Part shown: one piece after another, positions 15,565-22,824 of the stretch
Position numbering within the stretch: position 1 is the first letter of the stretch
Layout of the letters: every line of letters starts with the position of its first letter
DNA from: Methanomassiliicoccus sp. UBA386
GTDB lineage: Archaea; Thermoplasmatota; Thermoplasmata; Methanomassiliicoccales; Methanomassiliicoccaceae
Length of the DNA stretch: 28,034 bases
Assembly (NCBI GenBank): GCA_002498285.1
Contig: DAGU01000072.1
Location: 1-28,034, forward strand
Reading direction: 5' to 3'
The notes under the pieces: generated by a model
What the model was told of the DNA's origin: nothing
The model's database searches: none
Seen by the model: the letters and a program-made list of their open reading frames with translations, nothing else
Position numbers and translations under genes: made by a program

Positions 15565-15582
15565 TGAGGCGTACGCGCCTCA
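15565..15582. terminator. Hairpin between convergent genes
   Basis: TGAGGCG, loop TACG, CGCCTCA: a perfect 7-bp stem with a tetraloop. On the minus strand it is followed by the T-rich CCTTATTTCCTTTTAACTTC, so it fits a terminator for the minus-strand 73-aa gene. It may also stop plus-strand transcription from the phosphoesterase gene. Confidence 0.5.
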
Positions 15583-15620
15583 TTGGTGCAACAGGGATAT
15601 TGGAAGCAGGAAGGAAGGGT

Positions 15621-15842
15621 TCATCCCTTCTTCATGATCTTCATCCAGCCGCCGCTCTCGAACACGCCAAGGCCCCTCTGCTTGAGGGTCTTCTCGAACT
15701 CGTCCCACTGGATGATCTCGAGGCGGTCGTTGGATCCCTTAGTGAACTGGATTCCATTCGTTCCCTTTACCCTGCCGGGCTTCAGACCCTTCTTTTTAGC
15801 GATCTCTTTTGCCTTGTCCACGCTAATCTGTTCCATGACCAT
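15621..15842 (-). CDS. Small basic protein of unknown function (73 aa)
   Basis: The ATG at 15842 follows an AGGAGGG Shine-Dalgarno with 6-nt spacing, which decides the start over in-frame codons at 15881 and 15911. The protein (MVMEQISVDKAKEIAKKKGLKPG...) is lysine-rich. A predicted helix (VDKAKEIAKKKGL) is followed by GRVKGTNGIQFTKG, a strand/helix pair (LEIIQWDEFEKTLKQRGL) and GVFESGGWMKIMKKG. This could be a small nucleic-acid-binding fold, but no named motif is present. It is monocistronic, convergent with the phosphoesterase gene, and has its own strong TATA box. Confidence 0.68.
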   Translation of the reverse strand: MVMEQISVDKAKEIAKKKGLKPGRVKGTNGIQFTKGSNDRLEIIQWDEFEKTLKQRGLGVFESGGWMKIMKKG

Positions 15843-15908
15843 GGATTTCCCTCCTGTGCTCTTTGGGGCGATGTTGGCCATGCGACCCAGATAGTAATGG
15901 CTAGCACC

Positions 15909-15922
15909 CATATATAATATTT
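15909..15922 (-). promoter_or_regulatory. TATA box of the 73-aa protein gene
   Basis: The minus strand reads AAATATTATATATG. Transcription from about 15890 would give a leader of roughly 48 nt carrying the SD site at 15849-15855. Confidence 0.6.
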
Positions 15923-16053
15923 ATCTAATAATGCTTGGTGTCCAGTCCCCTCCGACTAGCCTTTTTCGAAAGCTTTCTACTGAAATCGGGCATAGACGGC
16001 CTCCGACGATGCTCCGTGCCCATTTCATAAGAGGCCAGAAATCCACCGAGGAA

Positions 16054-16062
16054 GATTTAATC
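16054..16062 (+). promoter_or_regulatory. Probable TATA box of the glmM-like/glmU-like operon
   Basis: GATTTAATC is centred about 42 bp upstream of the ATG at 16100, implying a leader of about 16 nt. Confidence 0.4.
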
Positions 16063-16099
16063 AGGAACGTGCATCCTTCCGAAACGGGGATTGAGATCC

Positions 16100-17398
16100 A
16101 TGCGACTGTTCGGTTCATCTGGCATCAGAGGGGTCATCGGAGAGGGTTTCACCATCGAACTGGCTGAGAGCATAGGGGAGGCCGTGGGCGGCATGCACGG
16201 CCGCATCGTGCTGGGGCGGGACACCAGGACCTCGGGGCCCATGGTGTCGCAGGCATTGGTATGCGGCGCCGCCGCCGCAGGGGCGGAGGTCCACGACGCC
16301 GGGATGGTGTCCACCCCCACCCTGGCAAGGGCGGCCTCGAAGTTCGGATGCGGCATCATGGTAACCGCATCCCACAACCCTGCCCAATATAACGGCGTAA
16401 AGCTGTGGAACCCCGACGGCTCGGCCTTCGACACCCGGCAGATGGAGGCGGTGGAGGAGCGCATAGATTCGCCTTTGCCGGCCAAGGGCTGGCAGGACGT
16501 GGGCCGCTCCTTCGCGATGGAGGGGGCGGAGCGCGACCATATCGATGCCATCCTGGACTGCGTGGACCCCTCGGAGGCGTCAGTGGCGGTCGATTGCGGC
16601 TGCGGCGCCACCTTCCGCATCAGTCCATTGACGCTGCGGGAGCTGGGATGTTCGGTGCTGTCCCTTAACGCGCAGCCCGACGGCTTCTTCCCGGCGCGAA
16701 CGCCTGAACCGACCGAGGAGGCCCTGACCGACCTCAGGGCGGCCGTCCTCCAGCGGAAGGCCGATGTGGGCATAGCCCACGACGGCGACGGGGACCGCAT
16801 GGTGGCCATCGACGACCGGGGACGGTTCGTCAGCGGGGACCGCCTTATCGCCCTGTTCGCCTCGGCCATGAACGCCAGGGGCGTGGTCGCTCCCATGGAC
16901 GCGTCCATGGTGCTCGACGATATGGTCGGCAGGGTGGAGAGATGCAAGGTCGGGGACGTGTACGTGGCCGAGGCGCTCAAGCGCACCGGCCTGGACTTCG
17001 GAGGGGAGCCATCAGGCACGTACATCTTCCCGAAGCAGACCTACTGTCCGGACGGCGTCCTGGCCGGCGCCATGCTGGCCAGCATGGCGGCCGAGCAGAA
17101 GCTGTCCGAACGGCTGGACGCGCTGCCGTCCTTCCCCTCGGCCCGCGGCTCGCGGCCGTTCAGGGCGGAGCTGCGGGATGACCTGCTGCGGCGGCTGGAG
17201 GCCGAGATGAGCGGCCTGGACTGCGATCGCTTGCTGACCCTGGACGGATTCCGGGCGGAGTTCCCGGATGGATGGCTCCTCGTCCGCCTGTCCGGCACCG
17301 AGCCCAAGGTGCGCACCACGGCGGAGGCGAGGGACGAGGGGGAGCTGAGAAGGCTCAGCGCCATGGTCGACGAGATCGTGGGGAGGTGCCTGGCATGA
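16100..17398 (+). CDS. glmM: Phosphoglucosamine mutase / phosphohexomutase
   Basis: A 432-aa alpha-D-phosphohexomutase that would convert glucosamine-6-phosphate to glucosamine-1-phosphate (or act on mannose/glucose phosphates). It starts MRLFGSSGIRGVIGEGF. The phosphoserine loop is TASHNPAQYNGVK, the metal loop is DGDGDRM, sugar binding is GEPSGTYIF, and the phosphate-binding loop near the C-terminus is RLSGTEPKVRTTAEA. Length matches archaeal GlmM-type enzymes. I use the ATG at 16100; a TTG nine bases upstream is in frame but unsupported. The stop overlaps the GlmU-like start by four bases (ATGA). The partner gene favours glucosamine-1-phosphate as product, but mannose activity cannot be excluded. 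Confidence 0.92.
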   Translation: MRLFGSSGIRGVIGEGFTIELAESIGEAVGGMHGRIVLGRDTRTSGPMVSQALVCGAAAAGAEVHDAGMVSTPTLARAASKFGCGIMVTASHNPAQYNGVKLWNPDGSAFDTRQMEAVEERIDSPLPAKGWQDVGRSFAMEGAERDHIDAILDCVDPSEASVAVDCGCGATFRISPLTLRELGCSVLSLNAQPDGFFPARTPEPTEEALTDLRAAVLQRKADVGIAHDGDGDRMVAIDDRGRFVSGDRLIALFASAMNARGVVAPMDASMVLDDMVGRVERCKVGDVYVAEALKRTGLDFGGEPSGTYIFPKQTYCPDGVLAGAMLASMAAEQKLSERLDALPSFPSARGSRPFRAELRDDLLRRLEAEMSGLDCDRLLTLDGFRAEFPDGWLLVRLSGTEPKVRTTAEARDEGELRRLSAMVDEIVGRCLA

Positions 17399-18621
17399 AG
17401 GCCCTTGTGCTGGCCGCGGGAGAGGGGACAAGGCTGCGGCCGTTGACGTCCAATATACCGAAGCCGCTCCTGCTGGTGGCCGGCAGGCCGTTCCTGTCCC
17501 ATGTGCTGGACGCCCTGTCGTCCCAGGGCATCAAGGACGTGACCATCCTAGTGGGCTGGAAGGCCAACAAGATCAAGGAGCACTACGGGGACGGCTCCTC
17601 CATGGGGATGAGCATCAGCTACCTGGAGCAGAAGGAGCGGAAGGGCACCGCCCATGCCATCGGCATGGCGGACAGCATCATGGACGAGCCGTTCGTGTGC
17701 GTGAACGGCGACGTGGTGCTGTTCGAGCCTGACCTGAAGAGGGTGCTGGACCGATTCGCCGAGGACCGGTGCACGGTCATGGGCGCGGTGCGGGTCCCGG
17801 ACCCTCACCGGTTCGGAGTGATCGAGGAACAGGACGGATTTCTGAAGAAGATCCATGAAAAGCCTAGGACGCCCCCCACCAACCTCATCAACGCCGGCCT
17901 GTTCGTCTTCCTGCCTGGTATCTTCGAGCGGATACGCGCCACCCCCTTGTCGGATCGCGGGGAGTACGAGATCACCGACACGCTGAACACGCTGGCCTCG
18001 CAGGACCGGGTGGCGGTGCAGCCCATGGAGGAAGACTGGATCGACGTCGGAATGCCGTGGGACCTCCTGCGCGCCAACGAGCTGCTCATGGCCCGCCTGG
18101 AGCGCCGCATCGAAGGGACAGTGGAAGACGGCGCGACCCTCCTGGGGCCAGTGGTGGTGGAGCCAGGCGCCAGGGTGCGCTCCGGCTCATACATCGAGGG
18201 GCCGGCGTACATCTCGTCCGGATGTGATGTCGGACCAAACTGCTACATACGCCCGTCCACCTGCCTCGGGCCGGGGGTAAGGGTGGGCGCCTCGGTGGAG
18301 GTCAAGAACTCCATCGTCATGTCCGGCTCCCACGTCCCGCACCACAACTACGTGGGCGACTCTCTCATAGGGGAGAGGTGCAATCTGGGAGCTGGCACCA
18401 AGATCGCCAACCTCCGCTTTGACGACCGCAACGTGAAGGTGGTGCACCAGGGGGGGCTCGTTGACTCGGGCCGCCGGAAGCTGGGGGTCATCATGGGCGA
18501 CGACGTCAAGACGGGCATCAACGCCATGATCGACGCGGGTACGGTGATCTACAGCGGCTCGGTGATCGGCCCCGGGGCCAGCGCACGCGGCAGCATAGGC
18601 CCGGGCAGCAAGATCCTCTAG
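17395..18621 (+). CDS. glmU: Bifunctional sugar-1-phosphate nucleotidylyl-/acetyltransferase (GlmU-like)
   Basis: A 408-aa enzyme expected to acetylate glucosamine-1-phosphate and couple it to UTP, giving UDP-N-acetylglucosamine. The N-terminal nucleotidyltransferase (about residues 1-230) begins MKALVLAAGEGTRLRPLTSN with IPKPLL after it and has the metal aspartate in CVNGDVV. The C-terminal left-handed beta-helix (about 240-408) shows hexapeptide repeats such as GPVVVEPGARVRSGSYIEGP and the acetyltransferase active-site segment SHVPHHNYVGDSLIGERCNL. The domain order matches archaeal Sto0452-type enzymes. Start: ATG overlapping the mutase stop, with GGGAGGTG just upstream. Some relatives use dTTP/glucose, so substrate is inferred partly from the partner gene. 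Confidence 0.9.
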   Translation: MKALVLAAGEGTRLRPLTSNIPKPLLLVAGRPFLSHVLDALSSQGIKDVTILVGWKANKIKEHYGDGSSMGMSISYLEQKERKGTAHAIGMADSIMDEPFVCVNGDVVLFEPDLKRVLDRFAEDRCTVMGAVRVPDPHRFGVIEEQDGFLKKIHEKPRTPPTNLINAGLFVFLPGIFERIRATPLSDRGEYEITDTLNTLASQDRVAVQPMEEDWIDVGMPWDLLRANELLMARLERRIEGTVEDGATLLGPVVVEPGARVRSGSYIEGPAYISSGCDVGPNCYIRPSTCLGPGVRVGASVEVKNSIVMSGSHVPHHNYVGDSLIGERCNLGAGTKIANLRFDDRNVKVVHQGGLVDSGRRKLGVIMGDDVKTGINAMIDAGTVIYSGSVIGPGASARGSIGPGSKIL

Positions 18622-18995
18622 ACGACCTGCAGCTCCACAGGCCGGCCCTGGCGGTCGTAGCACCGCCAGGAGGACATGTCGTACGGCATGCAGGTGATGA
18701 TGTGCGTGCTGCCGTAGCTGGAGAACAGATGGAGGTCGGCCTCCGACGGCTCGTTGTAGGGGCCGGGATGGGAGTGGACCGACCCCACGATGGAGAGGTC
18801 GATCGGGAGGTTGAAGGAAGGAAAGGTCGCCGAACCCCCGCTGGAGATGCTTCCAGGTAGCAGCACCAGTTCATAGATGACGCCGTCCTCCGCCCTCATG
18901 GCCGCCACGAACTCCAGGGGATGCGTCTGGCGGGAGGCCTGGTTGATCATCTCCAGGACCTCCCGTTCGATCCCCCACACCTTGCGCCGGCTCAT
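18618..18995 (-). CDS. JAMM/MPN-domain metalloprotease-like protein
   Basis: A 125-aa single JAB1/MPN domain. The zinc-binding JAMM motif is complete: Glu28 (HPLEF), His74 and His76 (SVHSHPGP), Ser84 and Asp87, with H-x-H-P-x6-S-x2-D spacing. Archaeal relatives such as Haloferax JAMM1 release ubiquitin-like SAMP proteins from targets, so isopeptidase activity on a SAMP-like modifier is likely but unproven. ATG overlaps the NAD kinase TGA by four bases. It is the last gene of a three-gene coupled operon, and its 3' end overlaps the convergent glmU stop by four bases. Confidence 0.9.
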   Translation of the reverse strand: MSRRKVWGIEREVLEMINQASRQTHPLEFVAAMRAEDGVIYELVLLPGSISSGGSATFPSFNLPIDLSIVGSVHSHPGPYNEPSEADLHLFSSYGSTHIITCMPYDMSSWRCYDRQGRPVELQVV

Positions 18996-19798
18996 GGCAT
19001 GCAGACCAGCTTCTCGCGCGTCTTCTTGTAGAACGCCCTCTCGAAGCGTATGAAACGGGCGCGCTGCTCGGACAGGCTGAACGAGATGCCCTCATCGCCG
19101 CCCATGGGATTCTCCTGCTGCCCGTCGATGACGCATAGGCATGGCTTCGGCTTCACCATCTTTATACTTATCCCGCTGGTCGCCGGCACCACCATGGGGC
19201 GGGCCCCAAACTTGAAGGGGGCCATGGGCGCGATGACGAAGGCGTCCACTCTGGGATCGATGATGGGGGCGCCGACCGCCATGGCGTAGCAGGTGCTTCC
19301 GGTGGGCGTCGCCACGATTATGCCGTCGGCCCTCACGTCCATGGCCAGCTGGTCATCCACGAACACGTTGAAGTGCCTGATCTTGGCCACATGCGCGGTG
19401 TGCACCACGGCCTCATTGGTGGCGTCGAGCAGCCGCTGCCCGCTCAGCACGGTCTTCAGCTTAATGCGCTCTTCCAGGAAGTAATGTCCGTCCAGCAGGC
19501 GGCGGATGCCCGATTCGAGCTCGTCCTCGTTAACCTCAGCCAGGAAGCCGAGCACGCCGGCGTTGACGCCGAATATGGGGGCCGAGGTCCTCTGCAGCGA
19601 GCGCAGGATGGTGCCGTCCCCGCCCACCGTCACCAGGACGTCGATGTCCATGTCCTCGATCGGCATCCCTTCCCGGCCGAAGAGCCGGGCGATGCCCCTC
19701 TCCAGGACGACATCCTCGCCCTCCAGCTCGTTGATGACCCTTCTGCCCACCCGTATGGCCTCGGGCACCTCGGAATTGGCGGTTACGCCGATCTTCAT
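18992..19798 (-). CDS. nadK: NAD kinase
   Basis: A 268-aa ATP/polyphosphate-dependent NAD kinase that makes NADP. Motifs: VTVGGDGTILRSLQ (GGDGT, residues 59-63), FGVNAGVLGFLAEV, ATNEAVVHT (NE/D motif) and ADGIIVATPTGSTCYAMAVGAPII. The start is the ATG at 19798, overlapping the upstream phosphatase stop by four bases (ATGA); a longer in-frame extension to 20125 is antisense-style shadow coding over the phosphatase gene. Phosphate donor (ATP versus polyphosphate) cannot be told, though the genome also encodes PPK1. In Methanocaldococcus a NAD kinase and an IMPase-type NADP phosphatase are fused in one protein; here they are adjacent genes. Confidence 0.95.
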   Translation of the reverse strand: MKIGVTANSEVPEAIRVGRRVINELEGEDVVLERGIARLFGREGMPIEDMDIDVLVTVGGDGTILRSLQRTSAPIFGVNAGVLGFLAEVNEDELESGIRRLLDGHYFLEERIKLKTVLSGQRLLDATNEAVVHTAHVAKIRHFNVFVDDQLAMDVRADGIIVATPTGSTCYAMAVGAPIIDPRVDAFVIAPMAPFKFGARPMVVPATSGISIKMVKPKPCLCVIDGQQENPMGGDEGISFSLSEQRARFIRFERAFYKKTREKLVCMP

Positions 19799-20568
19799 AG
19801 CAGCACCTCCTTCATCCTCACGTCGCCGTAGGCGAGGAAGTTGGAGCGCGCGGCCAGGTCCAGCGGCATGTCCAGCTTCTCCCCCCGCAGGTCGACCAGC
19901 TCGCCGCCCGCTTCCCTCAGGACGAGCGCGCTGGCAGCTATGTCCACCACCCGGATGGACTTCTCGTAGAGATCGCAGTTCATGTAATGGGCGTCGAACT
20001 TGCCCTGGGCCACCATGCACATCTCCAGCGAGGCGCATCCCATGGCCCTCGTTCTCGCGGACCGCCTTACCACGTCCATGGTCTCCACGGCAGCGTGGTG
20101 GCCCATGTATACCAGGACCTCGCACTTCTCGGGGTCGGCCTGCCGCACCTTGATGGGGCGGCCGTTGAAGGTGGCGCCGCGGCCTTTCTCCGCCACGAAC
20201 AGGTCGTCGTTCACCAGATTGAGGACGACCCCCGTCTCGATGTCGTTGAGCGATGACCTTCCGACGGCCAACGAAACGCTGTACATCGGGATGCCGAGGA
20301 GGCTGTTGTGCGTGCCGTCTATGGGGTCGATCACCAGCGTCCGGCCGCGCCCACGGTCCAGCGCTCCGGCCTCCTCGCTCAGCACGTTGAGCGGGAGGTC
20401 GCTCTCCTTCACATATTCCAGTATGACGTTCTCGGCGAACCTGTCGATGTTAGAGGTGGGCGTCCCGTCCGCCCCGGTGCCGAGCACCAGTCCCCGGTCG
20501 AAGGACGGAGGGAGGTCCCGCACGGCGTCCCGGACCAGCCGCGAGATCGTTATCAGTGTCTCTCTCAT
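19795..20568 (-). CDS. suhB: Inositol monophosphatase-family phosphatase (IMPase/FBPase/NADP phosphatase)
   Basis: A 257-aa lithium-sensitive-type phosphatase. Metal ligands: Glu66 in VLSEEAG, DPIDGT (81-86), and the aspartate of RVVDIAASALVLREAGG near the C-terminus, in place of WDxAAG. Archaeal members dephosphorylate inositol-1-phosphate, fructose-1,6-bisphosphate or NADP. The start is the ATG at 20568, about 29 bp from a TATA box at 20590-20601; a longer ORF reaching 20703 would run through the promoter and into the divergent hsp20 region. Overlap with nadK by four bases suggests NADP as a physiological substrate, by analogy with the fused Methanocaldococcus enzyme. Identification of the family is strong; substrate is inference. 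Confidence 0.9.
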   Translation of the reverse strand: MRETLITISRLVRDAVRDLPPSFDRGLVLGTGADGTPTSNIDRFAENVILEYVKESDLPLNVLSEEAGALDRGRGRTLVIDPIDGTHNSLLGIPMYSVSLAVGRSSLNDIETGVVLNLVNDDLFVAEKGRGATFNGRPIKVRQADPEKCEVLVYMGHHAAVETMDVVRRSARTRAMGCASLEMCMVAQGKFDAHYMNCDLYEKSIRVVDIAASALVLREAGGELVDLRGEKLDMPLDLAARSNFLAYGDVRMKEVLL

Positions 20569-20581
20569 CCTCCGACCAAAT

Positions 20582-20611
20582 GTCGAGCACGCATAAATTA
20601 ACATGCTCGAC
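20582..20611. promoter_or_regulatory. Inverted repeat flanking the IMPase/NADK operon TATA box
   Basis: GTCGAGCA (20582-20589) and TGCTCGAC (20604-20611) are perfect 8-bp inverted arms with a 14-bp spacer. The spacer contains the minus-strand TATA box TTAATTTATGCG (20590-20601). A dimeric regulator bound here would block that promoter directly, and would lie just upstream of the hsp20 TATA box (20619-20628). Confidence 0.6.
20590..20601 (-). promoter_or_regulatory. TATA box of the IMPase-nadK-JAMM operon
   Basis: The minus strand reads TTAATTTATGCG, centred about 28 bp upstream of the ATG at 20568; transcription would start at or within a few bases of the start codon. Confidence 0.55.
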
Positions 20612-20618
20612 GAAACGA

Positions 20619-20628
20619 TTTTAATATC
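20619..20628 (+). promoter_or_regulatory. TATA box of hsp20
   Basis: TTTTAATATC lies about 36 bp before the ATG at 20660, giving a leader of about 10-15 nt that includes the GGAGG at 20649-20653. Confidence 0.55.
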
Positions 20629-20659
20629 CAGGCTCCCAAACATGAAGTGGAGGCATGGG

Positions 20660-21025
20660 ATGGCGGAAGAGTTCAAACCGGTCCTGTCCCCGATCGTGAA
20701 CATCGATCACGACCGGGAGAGGTACAAGATCCAGGTGGAGATGCCCGGGGTCGAGAAGGACGATATCGACCTGGAGGTGTCAGAGGCCAGTTTCTGCATC
20801 AGAGCCAGCAGGGAGGACGCCGAGATGGCGGGCTGCTATTTCCTGGCCCATCCGGTGGACATAAGCAGGGTCGATGCCGCCCTGGACGAGGGGTTCCTCT
20901 ACATCAGCATACCGTTCAAGGTGCCCATACGGGGCAGGCGGGTGGAGATACGGGAGGGTCCGAGCGACATCGGGCAGGAGGACCCCCGCAGGATCGAGAT
21001 GCGGGAGGGCTGGGGCTCCTACTGA
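20660..21025 (+). CDS. hsp20: Hsp20-family small heat shock protein
   Basis: A 121-aa protein made essentially of an alpha-crystallin domain: PIVNIDHDRERYKIQVEMPG, then VEKDDIDLEVSEASFCIRAS, and the A-x3-G-x-L-like strand VDAALDEGFLYISIPFK. Small heat shock proteins hold unfolding proteins as oligomers. No clear C-terminal I-x-I oligomerisation motif is visible; the tail is charged (EIREGPSDIGQEDPRRIEMREGWGSY). The ATG at 20660 follows GGAGG with 6-nt spacing; ATG 20642 is an in-frame alternative. It is divergent from the IMPase operon, and its 3' end overlaps the convergent 83-aa gene by seven bases. Confidence 0.85.
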   Translation: MAEEFKPVLSPIVNIDHDRERYKIQVEMPGVEKDDIDLEVSEASFCIRASREDAEMAGCYFLAHPVDISRVDAALDEGFLYISIPFKVPIRGRRVEIREGPSDIGQEDPRRIEMREGWGSY

Positions 21026-21270
21026 GCAGGCCAGCCGGGCCACCGGACGAAGGTGCGCAGCACCGTCCTGAGGCTGGCGGCCGAAGCGTACTCGTCAGCC
21101 AGGCGGCCGGCGTCGCGCGGCGACATCCCCGTGGCCGCAAGCTCGCGGTAGAACGTCCGCCTGGCCCTCTTGACCTGACGCTTCATGCGGAGGTATGAGC
21201 CGCTCAGGCGCATGGCCATGAAAGGAGTGCGAGCGGCCATCTGCAGGACCGCCTCGCCGTGGGCGGACAT
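21019..21270 (-). CDS. Small basic protein of unknown function (83 aa), motif-sharing partner of the upstream gene
   Basis: Starts at the ATG at 21270, preceded by GGGAGGAT; a TTG at 21276 is in frame but weaker. The protein is rich in arginine in the middle (YLRMKRQVKRARRTFYREL). Residues 40-61 (FYREL, GMSPRDA, LADEY) match residues 49-70 of the upstream 93-aa protein position by position. It starts two bases after that gene's stop, so the pair is co-translated. No family recognised, no signal peptide, no cysteines. The tail is tryptophan/proline-rich (FVRWPGWPAQ). Function unknown. Confidence 0.65.
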   Translation of the reverse strand: MSAHGEAVLQMAARTPFMAMRLSGSYLRMKRQVKRARRTFYRELAATGMSPRDAGRLADEYASAASLRTVLRTFVRWPGWPAQ

Positions 21271-21272
21271 GC

Positions 21273-21554
21273 TCAATCCTCCCTAGGCCCCTTGGCCCCC
21301 CGGGCGGCGCCGCCGATGACGTTGGCGATGTTGAAGTTTCCCATGTACTCCTTGGTGAGGGCGAACGCCTCCTCGTTGCTCATGCCCCCGTCCTTGAGGG
21401 CCTTGTAGAAGTTGGCCACCGCCTTGCCGTACTCCTCCCCTTCCTTGGCCCCGTACAGCACCCTCGTGATGCTGTTCAGCAGCTCCGGGATGGTGTCCGA
21501 CATCACCTGCATTATCTCCTTCAGCTTCTCCGGCTCAGGCATATCGTTGCTCAT
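21273..21554 (-). CDS. Small acidic protein of unknown function (93 aa)
   Basis: Start at the ATG at 21554, preceded by GGAAGGTGA; a longer in-frame ORF to 21590 lacks such a site. The N-terminal half is acidic and helical (MPEPEKLKEIMQVMSDTIPELLNSITRVLYG). Next comes GKAVANFYKALKDGGMSNEEA, then a segment ending in LTKEYMGNFNIANVIGGAARG. The FYKAL...GMSNEEA...LTKEY block recurs in the next gene's product with the same spacing. Small acidic plus small basic products from one transcript suggests, but does not show, that they interact. No known family recognised. Confidence 0.7.
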   Translation of the reverse strand: MSNDMPEPEKLKEIMQVMSDTIPELLNSITRVLYGAKEGEEYGKAVANFYKALKDGGMSNEEAFALTKEYMGNFNIANVIGGAARGAKGPRED

Positions 21555-21610
21555 CTCTTCACCTTCCTTTCCGCCGCGCTCTCGCGGCATGTATCATCTG
21601 TGTCGTCATC

Positions 21611-22066
21611 TTATTTAGGCAGACCGAGCACATCTGCCCACTTCCTGACCACTTCGTCCGATACCCGGAAGCAGCTCGCCCGGCGCCCCTTCTCCTCGAC
21701 GACCAGACCTTCCCTGGCCAGTTCCTCCAGCCGTCCCCGGACGATGCGCCTCGATGAGGTGCCGGTGCGGGACCTCAGCTCTTCCTCCACCTGGGAGATG
21801 TTCAGCCCGGGGCGGTCCATGAGGATCCGCAGGATCTCCCTGGAGATGCGGTCCTTGAGCTGGGGCAGGATGACATCGATGGACACGCCCCCGTGCCGCT
21901 GATAGAGGTCCAGCAGGCGGAAGTATTTCTGGACGACGTCCTGGAAGCGATCGAGACGCTCCACCAGCTCGGCATAGGGCCGGACGATCTGCGAGAGGGC
22001 GGCCTCCAGCTCGGCGATGCGCTGGCTCAGCTCCTCTATCCGGCGGTCCTTGTCCCCCTCGTCCAC
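21611..22066 (-). CDS. Winged-helix transcriptional regulator with N-terminal coiled coil
   Basis: A 151-aa protein. Residues about 5-55 form a coiled coil (RRIEELSQRIAELEAALSQI and following heptads), likely for dimerisation. Residues about 75-150 form a winged helix-turn-helix: SREILRILMDRPGLNISQVEEELR, then SSRRIVRGRLEELAREGLVVEEK and ASCFRVSDEVVRKW, as in ArsR/MarR-like archaeal regulators. The start is GTG at 22066, about 31 bp after a TATA box (22093-22101), so nearly leaderless. Divergent from flpA. No ligand-binding domain is visible; target genes unknown. Confidence 0.8.
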   Translation of the reverse strand: MDEGDKDRRIEELSQRIAELEAALSQIVRPYAELVERLDRFQDVVQKYFRLLDLYQRHGGVSIDVILPQLKDRISREILRILMDRPGLNISQVEEELRSRTGTSSRRIVRGRLEELAREGLVVEEKGRRASCFRVSDEVVRKWADVLGLPK

Positions 22067-22092
22067 TGATTGAGTGGAGCGCGCTGATGCGT

Positions 22093-22101
22093 GATAATAT
22101 G
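22093..22101 (-). promoter_or_regulatory. TATA box of the winged-helix regulator gene
   Basis: The minus strand reads CATATTATC, centred about 31 bp from the GTG at 22066; predicted leader about 5 nt. Confidence 0.5.
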
Positions 22102-22126
22102 ATTGCCCCTGGGCGCTCCGCCGCCG

Positions 22127-22135
22127 TTAAATAAA
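22127..22135 (+). promoter_or_regulatory. TATA box of flpA
   Basis: TTAAATAAA is centred 25 bp upstream of the ATG at 22156. This spacing marks a leaderless transcript and decides the start against the in-frame ATG at 22135. Confidence 0.6.
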
Positions 22136-22155
22136 TGGCGGCCCTTCTGTCGGCC

Positions 22156-22824
22156 ATGAGCGCTCCCGCCATCCAGCCGACCAAGTTCTCGGGCGTGTTC
22201 ACCGACGGCGTTCGGCTATACACTACGAACTCGGCCCCCGGGAGCGCCGTATACGGCGAAAGGCTGGTGTCGTTCGATGGATGCGAGTACCGTGAATGGA
22301 GCGTCACCCGGAGCAAGCTGGCGGCCTACCTGCGCAACGGAGGGCGGCGCCTTCCCCTCGAGCCCACGTCGTCGGTCCTGTACCTGGGAGCGGCCAGCGG
22401 CACCACCGCCAGCCACGTGGCCGACGTGGCGTGCCGCGGCACGGTGTACTGCATCGAGTTCTCGCCCCGCTCCTTCCGCGACCTGGTGACGGTGTGCGAG
22501 CAAAGGCCCAACATGGTCCCGTTGCTGGCCGACGCCACCCGTCCAGCGGAGTTTGCGTTCGCCGTCGACTCCGTCGACCTGGTGTACCAGGACGTGGCCC
22601 AGAAGGGGCAGGCGGGCATCCTGGCCAAGAACATGAAGGCGTTCTCGGCCCCCCGTGGCATGCTGGTCGTCAAGTCCAGAAGCGAGGACGTGTCCCGGGA
22701 GCCTCGCGAGGTGTACGGCATGGTGAGGAGGCAGCTGTCCGCCGACGGTCTGAAGGTCATCGAGACCGTGCCCCTGGACCCCATGGAGAAGGACCACGCT
22801 ATGATGGTGGTGGAGCAGGCATGA
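22156..22824 (+). CDS. flpA: Fibrillarin-like rRNA/tRNA 2'-O-methyltransferase
   Basis: A 222-aa S-adenosylmethionine-dependent methyltransferase that works in box C/D ribonucleoproteins with Nop5 and L7Ae, guided by small RNAs. The N-terminal beta region is present (RLYTTNSAPGSAVYGERLVS). SAM-binding motif: VLYLGAASGTTASHVADV (residues about 74-91), then YCIEFSPRSFRDL, LLADATRP and VYQDVAQKGQAGILAKN with the catalytic aspartate region, and VVKSRSED. Length matches archaeal fibrillarins (about 220-230). Nop5, often encoded next to it, is not here. The stop overlaps the Nudix start by four bases. Confidence 0.95.
   Translation: MSAPAIQPTKFSGVFTDGVRLYTTNSAPGSAVYGERLVSFDGCEYREWSVTRSKLAAYLRNGGRRLPLEPTSSVLYLGAASGTTASHVADVACRGTVYCIEFSPRSFRDLVTVCEQRPNMVPLLADATRPAEFAFAVDSVDLVYQDVAQKGQAGILAKNMKAFSAPRGMLVVKSRSEDVSREPREVYGMVRRQLSADGLKVIETVPLDPMEKDHAMMVVEQA

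Noticed and set aside
18992..20125. Extended 377-codon version of the NAD kinase frame
   Set aside because: The extra N-terminus is composition-biased and lies antisense-free but out of frame over the IMPase gene; the ATG at 19798 overlaps the IMPase stop and starts exactly at the conserved NAD kinase N-terminus.
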